In this document: in pieces, positions 1 through 5,025 of the stretch
Layout of the letters: every line of letters begins with the position of its first letter
How positions within the stretch are numbered: position 1 is the stretch's first letter
DNA from: Duncaniella sp.
GTDB lineage: Bacteria > Bacteroidota > Bacteroidia > Bacteroidales > Muribaculaceae
Length of the DNA: 5,947 nucleotides
Assembly: GCA_029052375.1 (NCBI GenBank)
Contig: JAIDJD010000132.1
Location: 1-5,947, forward strand
Direction: 5' to 3'
The notes under the pieces: generated by a model
Seen by the model: the letters and a program-made list of their open reading frames with translations, nothing else
Told to the model about the DNA's origin: nothing
The model's database searches: none
Made by a program: the position numbers and the translations under genes

Positions 1-1
1 G

Positions 2-586
2 TATGACGTCGACTCCGAGACCGTCATCGGCTTCCTCAAGGCCCACGGCCTCGACAAGGACTTCAAGCTCAACATCGAGGTGAACCACGCCACCCTCGCC
101 GGCCACACCTTCGAGCACGAGCTCGCCGTAGCCGTAGACAACAATATGCTCGGCTCCATCGACGCCAACCGCGGCGACTACCAGAACGGCTGGGACACCG
201 ACCAGTTCCCCATCGACAACCTCGAGCTCACAATGGCCATGATGCAGGTGATCCGCAACAACGGCCTCGGCAACGGCGGCACAAACTTCGACGCCAAGAC
301 CCGCCGCAACTCCACCGACCTCGAAGACATCTTCATCGCCCACATCGCCGGCATGGACGCCATGGCACGCGCACTCGAGAGCGCCGCTGACCTCCTCGCC
401 AACTCGCCCATCAAGGCTATGGTGACCGAGCGCTACTCCTCGTTCGACGGCGGCAAGGGCAAGGAGTTTGAAGAGGGCAAGCTCACCCTCGAGGACGTAG
501 TGGCTTACTCCAAGACCGTAGGCGAGCCCAAGCCCACCTCCGGCAAGCAGGAGCTCTACGAGGCCATCGTCAATATGTACGTATAA
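2..586 (+). CDS. xylA: Xylose isomerase, C-terminal part (5' end outside window)
   Basis: Converts D-xylose to D-xylulose in the cytoplasm, the first step of the isomerase route into the pentose phosphate pathway. The frame is open from base 2 and gives 194 residues, against about 440 for the family, so roughly the first 245 residues are missing. Family metal and catalytic motifs are visible: IEVNHATLAGH (bases 74-106; the Glu and His match E. coli E268 and H271), DANRGD, GWDTDQFP (two metal-binding Asp) and NFDAK. The upstream ExK motif lies outside the window. An internal GTG at base 80 gives an apparent start but falls inside the conserved IEVNHATLAGH motif, so it is not a real start. The stop is TAA at 584-586. 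The xylE-type transporter follows after a 222-nt repeat-filled spacer, which supports a xylose-use locus. Identity is very secure from motif match. Confidence 0.97.
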   Translation, partial: YDVDSETVIGFLKAHGLDKDFKLNIEVNHATLAGHTFEHELAVAVDNNMLGSIDANRGDYQNGWDTDQFPIDNLELTMAMMQVIRNNGLGNGGTNFDAKTRRNSTDLEDIFIAHIAGMDAMARALESAADLLANSPIKAMVTERYSSFDGGKGKEFEEGKLTLEDVVAYSKTVGEPKPTSGKQELYEAIVNMYV

Positions 587-599
587 TCTCCCCGACAGC

Positions 600-780
600 G
601 AGAGTTGAAGGTTGAGAGTTGAAAGTTGAATGTTAAGGGCCTTCGGCCTCAGGTTGAAAGTTTAACGGTTCAACCCTCAACTCCCAACCTTCCAACCCCA
701 ATCTTTCAACTTTCAACCCTCAACTCTCAACCCTCCCACCCCAATCTTTCAACTCTCAACTCTAAACTCTCTACCCTCAA
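600..780. repeat. Spacer of short GTTGAA/TTCAAC repeats forming a large imperfect inverted repeat
   Basis: The left arm (600-630) is made of GAGAGTTGAA/GGTTGAGAG units. Its reverse complement matches 705-735 at 27 of 31 positions, including the perfect 13-mer GTTGAAAGTTGAA (618-630) against TTCAACTTTCAAC (705-717). The right side repeats itself directly: CCCCAATCTTTCAACT occurs at 696-711 and again at 739-754, 43 bases apart. Many CTCAAC and TTCAAC units lie between and after these copies. From 669 to 800 the + strand contains a single G (783). No open frame with coding character crosses the spacer. It may be an intergenic repeat family, a transcript-end structure or an mRNA-stability element; its function is unknown. 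I see no transposase or target-site duplication. Confidence 0.8.
637..675 (+). other. Two tandem hairpins at the centre of the repeat spacer
   Basis: The first hairpin is GGCC-TTC-GGCC (638-648), extendable by a G-T wobble (637/649). The second pairs GGTTGAA (652-658) with TTCAACC (669-675) over a 10-nt loop. Both lie between the arms of the larger inverted repeat, so the whole spacer could fold into a branched structure. No T-run follows either hairpin, so neither looks like a standard intrinsic terminator. The pairing is read directly from the sequence; any role is inference. Confidence 0.5.
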
Positions 781-808
781 CCGCCCAACTTTCCCTAACT
801 GAAATACC

Positions 809-2296
809 ATGACCAACTATCCCGAAAAAGGCTCCAAAGCCTACCTTTTCTCCATAGTCCTGGTAGCCGTCCTCGGCGGACTGCTCTTCGGCTATGACAC
901 CGCCGTCATCTCCGGCGCCGAGAAGGGGCTCCAGGCATTCTTCCTCGGAGCAAAAGACTTTGTCTACACAGACACCATACATGGCATCACATCGTCCAGC
1001 GCCCTGCTCGGATGCATCATAGGCTCGGCCCTCTCAGGCCTTTTCGCCTCAAACCTCGGCCGCAAGCGCTCTCTGGCCGTGGCCGGCGTATTCTTCTTCC
1101 TCTCCGCCCTGGGCAGCTACGCCCCCGAATTCCTCTTCTTCGACCACGGCGTCCCCTCAGCATCGCTGCTCGTGGCCTTCAACTTCTACCGCGTGCTCGG
1201 CGGCATCGGCGTAGGCCTCGCATCGGCCATCTGTCCCATGTACATCGCCGAGGTGGCACCCTCCGATATGCGAGGCACCCTCGTGTCCTGGAACCAGTTT
1301 GCCATCATCTTCGGCCAGCTCGTGGTCTACTTCGTCAACTTCCTCATCCTCGGCGAGCACACACAGCCCGTCATCGAGAAGATAGGCGAGACCATCTACA
1401 GCGTCTCGGCCGACTCAGACCCCTGGACCATCCAGACCGGATGGCGCTATATGTTCGGCTCCGAAGCCATCGTCGCCGGCCTCTTCACCATACTCGTCTG
1501 CCTCGTGCCCGAGTCGCCCCGCTACCTCGCCCTCATAGGCCGCGACGAGAAGGCCCTCGCAGTGCTCTCCAAGATCAACGGCCGCACCAAGGGCAAGGAA
1601 ATCCTCGACCAGATCAAGACCACCGTCGACGTCAAGAGCGAGAAACTCTTCTCCTACGGCGCCCTCGTCATCTTTGTGGGCATCATGCTCTCCGTGTTCC
1701 AGCAGGCCGTCGGCATCAACGCCGTCCTCTACTATGCCCCCCGCATATTCGAATCGATGAACATGGGCAACCCGATGGTGCAGACCGTCATCATGGGCAT
1801 CGTCAACATCTCGTTCACCCTCGTGGCAGTCTTCTCCGTAGAGAAGCTCGGCCGCAAGCCCCTGCTCATCTGGGGCTCGATAGGCATGGCCGCCGGCGCC
1901 TTCGGCGTGGCCATCTCCAACGTCGTGTCCGTGGCCCCCATCGTCCCCGTCGTGTCCATCATGGTCTACTCGGCCTCGTTCATGTTCTCGTGGGGCCCCA
2001 TCTGCTGGGTGCTCATCGCCGAGATATTCCCCAACACCATCCGCTCGCAGGCCGTGGCCATCGCCGTGGCATTCCAGTGGATATCCAACTTCATCGTCTC
2101 CTCGACCTTCGTCCCCATGTACAACATGGAAGGCCTCGGCATGGGCTCGAGCTTCGGCCATATGTTTGCCTACGCCCTCTACGGCATCATCTGCATCGTG
2201 GCCGCATGGTTCGTGGCCTCGCTCGTGCCCGAGACCAAGGGCAAGAGCCTCGAGGATATGAGCAACCTCTGGCGCAACCGCGGCAAGAAGGCCTGA
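809..2296 (+). CDS. xylE: MFS D-xylose:proton symporter, XylE type
   Basis: Inner-membrane sugar porter of 495 residues (E. coli XylE has 491) with about 12 hydrophobic segments, taking up D-xylose with H+. Sugar-porter signatures appear in order: GYDTAVISG (28-36, with the proton-coupling Asp at 30), LGRK (83-86), YRVLGGIGVGLAS (127-139), PESPRYL (234-240), QQAVGINAVLYYAP (298-311), LGRKP (348-351) and PETKGKS (474-480). Residues that bind xylose in E. coli XylE have counterparts here: Gln163, Gln298, Gln299, Asn304, Tyr308, Trp400, Gln423 and Trp424. This favours xylose over a generic hexose porter. The loop near residues 181-208 is longer than in E. coli. The start is firm because an in-frame TGA lies at 800-802. 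No Shine-Dalgarno site or TAnnTTTG element is seen just upstream, so it is probably read through from xylA. A strong terminator follows. Confidence 0.94.
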   Translation: MTNYPEKGSKAYLFSIVLVAVLGGLLFGYDTAVISGAEKGLQAFFLGAKDFVYTDTIHGITSSSALLGCIIGSALSGLFASNLGRKRSLAVAGVFFFLSALGSYAPEFLFFDHGVPSASLLVAFNFYRVLGGIGVGLASAICPMYIAEVAPSDMRGTLVSWNQFAIIFGQLVVYFVNFLILGEHTQPVIEKIGETIYSVSADSDPWTIQTGWRYMFGSEAIVAGLFTILVCLVPESPRYLALIGRDEKALAVLSKINGRTKGKEILDQIKTTVDVKSEKLFSYGALVIFVGIMLSVFQQAVGINAVLYYAPRIFESMNMGNPMVQTVIMGIVNISFTLVAVFSVEKLGRKPLLIWGSIGMAAGAFGVAISNVVSVAPIVPVVSIMVYSASFMFSWGPICWVLIAEIFPNTIRSQAVAIAVAFQWISNFIVSSTFVPMYNMEGLGMGSSFGHMFAYALYGIICIVAAWFVASLVPETKGKSLEDMSNLWRNRGKKA

Positions 2297-2320
2297 CGCC
2301 CGCGCCGCATCCCCGCATAT

Positions 2321-2370
2321 GCCGGGCCGCCTCTCCCCTCTGCATGAGGGGTGGGCGGCCCGGCTTTTCT
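2321..2370 (+). terminator. Intrinsic terminator after xylE
   Basis: GCCGGGCCGCC (2321-2331) pairs perfectly with GGCGGCCCGGC (2354-2364). After a small internal loop (TCT/TG), CCCCTC (2335-2340) pairs with GAGGGG (2346-2351) over a TGCAT loop. The run TTTTCT follows at once (2365-2370). It begins 24 nt after the xylE stop and should end the xylA-xylE transcript. There is no T-run on the other side, so it works in the + direction only. Confidence 0.93.
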
Positions 2371-2421
2371 ACAGACCTCCCACAGCGCGGGCATCATGGC
2401 TCCGGACCACCCCGCAGGGGC

Positions 2422-2459
2422 GAATTTTGTGTTTTTTGGGGTGTAAAAACACAAAATTC
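2422..2459. repeat. Perfect 15-bp inverted repeat between xylE and the esterase gene
   Basis: GAATTTTGTGTTTTT (2422-2436) is exactly complementary to AAAAACACAAAATTC (2445-2459), with the loop TGGGGTGT. Outside the arms, GGGG (2417-2420) can extend the stem by pairing with CCCC (2460-2463) across a bulged C, or can instead pair with CCCC at 2410-2413. No T-run follows on either strand, so it is not a standard terminator. It ends 45 bp upstream of the -7 element of the next gene, a position that would suit a regulator-binding site, but it could also be a dispersed repeat. Confidence 0.75.
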
Positions 2460-2504
2460 CCCCCATTTGCCCTGATTTTACCCCTCGAGGCACACCCTGT
2501 TTGG

Positions 2505-2512
2505 TAATTTTG
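2505..2512 (+). promoter_or_regulatory. Candidate -7 promoter element for the esterase gene
   Basis: TAATTTTG is an exact match to the Bacteroidota sigma-ABfA -7 consensus TAnnTTTG. It would start transcription near 2517-2520, leaving a leader of about 23 nt before the ATG at 2542. The -33 element is weak: no TTTG lies at the usual 19-21 nt spacing, and the nearest T-rich match (2476-2480) is a few bases too far. The leader has no Shine-Dalgarno site, as is usual in this phylum. Confidence 0.6.
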
Positions 2513-2541
2513 CGACGCAAAACCAACAAACCCGAATACCC

Positions 2542-4455
2542 ATGAAACGCCTCCTGACATTAGCCGCTTCTGCCCTGACAGCCCTCGGTATGGCCCTGCC
2601 ATTAGGCGCCAAGAAAATACACACCATTGGCGACAGCACAATGGCCAACTACAACGAGAGCTCGACCGATACACGCGGATGGTGTCAGTATCTCCAGCAG
2701 TTCCTGACCGGCATCGACGTCAACAACCGCGGCAAGAACGGAGCCTCGAGCAAGAGCTTCTACAAGGAGGCGCCCTACTGGACCACCGTCAAGGAACAGA
2801 TGGAGCCAGGCGACATCGTCGTCATCCAGTTTGCCCACAACGACGAGAAGACACAGGGCATGGACGGCGACGAGGTCAAGGCATACTACACCTCGACAGG
2901 CAACACCGCCGCCGCAAACTCGACAGACTACCGCGGCACTGACCCCCGCACAACATACAAGGAATACCTGCGCAAGTACATCGACGAGACCCGCGCCCTC
3001 GGATGCGAGCCTATCCTCGCAGGCCCCGTCTGCCGTATGTACTTCTCCGGGAACACCATCCGCCGCAGCGGCCGCCACGACCTCGGCGACAGCTTCTCCA
3101 AACTCACCCCCGAAGGCATCCTCGAGAAGCAGAGCGTCCCCGCCTCTGACCACACCATGGACTATGCCGAGAGTATGCGCCAGGTGGCCATCGAGAAGGG
3201 CGTGCCCTACGTGGACCTCACCACAGCCACGGCCGAGCTCTACCTCGGATACGGACAGGCCGACTGCATGGCCATCATCAGCGACGGCGACGGCTCCACC
3301 CACCTCAGCGCCACAGGCGCCGCCCTCATAGCACGCCGCTTCGTAGAGCTGTGCCGCGAGGCCGGCCTGCTCGAGGGATACCACAACCTCTCGGGCGACC
3401 TCACACTCTCGCCCGCCGGAGGCAGCCTCGGCGAGGGCTACGTAGGCCAGACTATCTCCAAGGAGTTCATGGTCTCGGGCTTCAGCCTCACCCCCGCCGC
3501 CGGCGAGGCCACAGTCTCGGCCTCGGGCGCCGTTGAGGTGTCGGCCGACGGAGGCGCCACCTGGGGCACATCGGCCACACTCGCCTACACAGGCTCGACC
3601 CTGCTCGGACGCTTCCTGGCGCGCGTCAACCTCGCCGCCGAAGGCCTCAACTCAGGCTCCGTCACCGTCTCTGTCCCCTCGGGCATGACAGCCTCGGCCC
3701 AAGTCTCGGCCACCGGCATCACCCTCAGCGGCGGCGTCGAGGTCAAGGCCTACTGGCGCCTCGAGAAGAACGCCGACTGCGAGCTCACAGGCCCCGCACA
3801 GGTCATAGAGCAGAGCTGGCACGGCATGGAACTGCAGAGATACTCGGCCCCCAACGCCAACACCATATGGCCCGAATGGACCGGATACGACGCCTCGCGC
3901 AAGACCCAGCGCAACATCATCACGGGCAACGAGTGGCCCGCAGGCGAGATAGACGAGGTGTCCACACGATATATAGAGGTAGGCCTCACAGCCATGCCCG
4001 AGACCACGCTCGCCATAGACGCCCTCAGCTTCTTCCTCTGCGGATGCGGTGGCAACGGTATGTGTGTCAACGTATGGTACTCGCCCAACGACGACTTCTC
4101 CGACGCCAAGCTCATCTACAAGCAGACCAACCTGCCCGCCAACAATATGCAGTATGTGGAAGAAAAGCCTGTCCTCCGCCTACAGCCCGGACAGAGCGTC
4201 CGCCTGAGATTCTATCCCTGGTACAGCTCCAAGGCCACCGGCAAGACCATCTGTCTCTCTGACATCACCATCCACGGCTACGCCACCACCGATGACTCCA
4301 GTGCCCTCCCCGTTATCGGCGCCGGCGGCGAAGCCTCCGCCACATACTACAACCTCTCGGGCTATCCCGTGGCACACCCCGCCGAGCCCGGCATCTATGT
4401 TGAGCGCACCGTAAACGCCGACGGCAGCACCGTCTCGCGCAAGGTGAGGTTCTGA
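2542..4455 (+). CDS. Secreted SGNH/GDSL esterase, rhamnogalacturonan acetylesterase-like, multidomain
   Basis: Predicted to remove acetyl esters from pectin or related plant glycans outside the cytoplasm. Of 637 residues, 1-23 form a signal peptide (MKRLL, hydrophobic core, end near LGA). The SGNH hydrolase domain spans about 25-280: GDST (30-33, nucleophile Ser32), NRGKNGAS (62-69), FAHND (97-101, Asn100) and DGSTHLS (250-256, His254). This order fits the CE12 family. Residues about 284-397 look like an Ig-like beta module (SGF-L, VSADGGATW, ARVNLAAEGLNSG). Residues about 398-580 form a second beta-rich module with CGCGG, YSPNDDFSD and LRFYPWYSSKATGK motifs, of a type I associate with Bacteroidota pectin enzymes. 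The last ~40 residues (YYNLSGYPV...GIYVERTV...VSRKVRF) resemble a type A T9SS sorting tail. It has its own promoter and lies behind the xylE terminator. Esterase fold is secure; the exact substrate is not. Confidence 0.88.
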   Translation: MKRLLTLAASALTALGMALPLGAKKIHTIGDSTMANYNESSTDTRGWCQYLQQFLTGIDVNNRGKNGASSKSFYKEAPYWTTVKEQMEPGDIVVIQFAHNDEKTQGMDGDEVKAYYTSTGNTAAANSTDYRGTDPRTTYKEYLRKYIDETRALGCEPILAGPVCRMYFSGNTIRRSGRHDLGDSFSKLTPEGILEKQSVPASDHTMDYAESMRQVAIEKGVPYVDLTTATAELYLGYGQADCMAIISDGDGSTHLSATGAALIARRFVELCREAGLLEGYHNLSGDLTLSPAGGSLGEGYVGQTISKEFMVSGFSLTPAAGEATVSASGAVEVSADGGATWGTSATLAYTGSTLLGRFLARVNLAAEGLNSGSVTVSVPSGMTASAQVSATGITLSGGVEVKAYWRLEKNADCELTGPAQVIEQSWHGMELQRYSAPNANTIWPEWTGYDASRKTQRNIITGNEWPAGEIDEVSTRYIEVGLTAMPETTLAIDALSFFLCGCGGNGMCVNVWYSPNDDFSDAKLIYKQTNLPANNMQYVEEKPVLRLQPGQSVRLRFYPWYSSKATGKTICLSDITIHGYATTDDSSALPVIGAGGEASATYYNLSGYPVAHPAEPGIYVERTVNADGSTVSRKVRF

Positions 4456-4577
4456 GACACAGCCCATCACGGGCAACCCCGAACCTAATCTATTGTTCAA
4501 GACTTCATATATATTACATGAATCTATAAATTAAGTCCGCGGACGCCGCATCCGCTATTCTCAGCGGCGCCGCACAC

Positions 4578-4615
4578 GGTGAGGCCCTTATTCCGGCAGA
4601 AGGGGCCGCATCACC
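4578..4615. other. Hairpin in the esterase-nadB spacer
   Basis: GGTGAGGCCCTT (4578-4589) pairs with AAGGGGCC plus TCACC (4600-4607 and 4611-4615). This gives 12 pairs with one extra G and a GCA bulge over a 10-nt loop. No T-run follows. A compact CCGCC-GCGAG-GGCGG hairpin lies just downstream, at about 4630-4644. It may be part of a structured RNA, with the strand unknown. Confidence 0.5.
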
Positions 4616-4659
4616 CAAGAAAGCCCCTGCCGCCGCGAGGGCGGTGTGGGTTCTCGACG

Positions 4660-4716
4660 CCGGAACATCCTCATCAGCCTCAGCGACAGCAGACTCAGGC
4701 GATGGGATGTTCCCGG
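4660..4716. other. Long near-perfect hairpin, possible structured RNA element
   Basis: Successive blocks pair in order: CC (4660-4661) with GG (4715-4716), GGAACATCC (4662-4670) with GGATGTTCC (4705-4713), CATC (4672-4675) with GATG (4701-4704), and GCCT (4677-4680) with AGGC (4697-4700). That makes 19 base pairs interrupted only by single-base bulges (T4671, A4676, C4714), over a 16-nt loop. No T-run follows on either strand, so it is not an intrinsic terminator. It matches no RNA family I can recognise. A non-coding RNA, an mRNA-processing site or a protein-binding palindrome are all possible. Confidence 0.6.
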
Positions 4717-4903
4717 TTGCCGAGTTCAGACGAGGCTCAGGCCCAACGATATTACCGGCCCGTGTGCCCGCTATGGCCCACAGCCGCAGACAGATTACAA
4801 AAAAAGACAGTAAGAAGCCGACAATAGAAAAACACACTTCCGGGCCGCCCGCACAGCCATCCCCCCCGGGGGACAGGCCGATGCGAGCCGGCAGGAAAGA
4901 AGA

Positions 4904-4973
4904 GACCGCGCTCAGCCCGCCGAGGGCAGGGCGCGGTCCCGCATTATGCAGAAGCCGCGCCCTAAAAATTTTT
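4904..4973 (+). promoter_or_regulatory. Two mutually exclusive stems upstream of nadB, attenuator-like
   Basis: Segment 1, GACCGCGC (4904-4911), pairs with GCGCGGTC (4931-4938), with further inner pairing of GCCC (4915-4918) and GGGC (4924-4927). Segment 2, AGGGCGCGG (4928-4936), can instead pair perfectly with segment 3, CCGCGCCCT (4955-4963). Bases 4931-4936 are shared, so only one stem can form at a time. AAAAATTTTT follows segment 3, so the T-run starts 5 nt after the stem, which is weak for a terminator. Both stems lie before the likely nadB promoter, so they would act on transcripts arriving from further left. Confidence 0.4.
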
Positions 4974-5001
4974 CCTTATTAAAAATTTATGATTATATTT
5001 G
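4971..5001 (+). promoter_or_regulatory. Promoter of nadB
   Basis: TATATTTG (4994-5001) is an exact match to the Bacteroidota -7 consensus TAnnTTTG. TTTC (4971-4974) sits 19 nt upstream in the place of the -33 TTTG, with one mismatch. Transcription would begin near 5007, giving an A-rich leader of about 19 nt without a Shine-Dalgarno site. The 9-mer TAAAAATTT occurs twice around the -33 element (4963-4971 and 4980-4988), 17 bp apart. Confidence 0.75.
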
Positions 5002-5025
5002 CAATCCCAAAAACACAGTCCTAAA

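Larger units (their letters stand above)
4456..5025. other. 570-nt intergenic region without a convincing gene
   Basis: Open frames here lack the C-ending codon preference of the neighbouring genes and match no family I recognise. The contents in order are: a small GCCC-ATCAC-GGGC hairpin with no T-run (4462-4474), which is the only terminator-like structure after the esterase; an AT-rich stretch (about 4486-4534) with a 19-nt near-palindrome, TTCAT...ATGAA (4504-4522, 7 of 9 pairs); the palindrome GTCCGCGGAC (4535-4544); a run of hairpins from about 4539 to 4742; a CCCCCGGGGG palindrome (4863-4872); overlapping stems at 4904-4963; and the nadB promoter. The density of inverted repeats is high even for GC-rich DNA. 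Confidence 0.6.

Noticed and set aside
600..780. CRISPR array
   Set aside because: The units are short, degenerate, unevenly spaced and have no unique spacers of constant length; no cas gene is nearby.
1415..2161. A 248-residue open frame on the - strand opposite xylE
   Set aside because: His-, Asp- and Gly-rich low-complexity product, the mirror of C-ending codons in xylE; no motif and no promoter.
2422..2459. Second intrinsic terminator for xylE
   Set aside because: The stem is strong but is followed by C6 and no T-run, and a full terminator already lies upstream.
1012..2475. A 487-residue open frame on the + strand overlapping xylE in another frame
   Set aside because: It is full of Arg, His and Pro, as expected from reading C-ending codons out of frame, and it runs on through the terminator. 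The xylE frame has full family motifs.
2602..3384. A 260-residue open frame on the - strand opposite the esterase
   Set aside because: Same codon-bias shadow, Val/Ala/Gly-rich without domain signatures; the opposite strand has a signal peptide and catalytic motifs.
4462..4474. Terminator of the esterase gene
   Set aside because: GCCC-ATCAC-GGGC is only 4 bp and no T-run follows, so it is not called as a terminator feature.
4514..4837. A 107-codon frame on the - strand with a hydrophobic N-terminus (GTG start)
   Set aside because: Its codons often end in T and lack the strong C-ending preference of real genes here, it runs through the strong hairpins, and it has no recognisable promoter or family. 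A small membrane protein cannot be fully excluded.
4644..4982. A 112-codon frame on the + strand before nadB
   Set aside because: It runs through the hairpins and into the nadB promoter; composition is Ser/Arg/Pro-rich with no domain.
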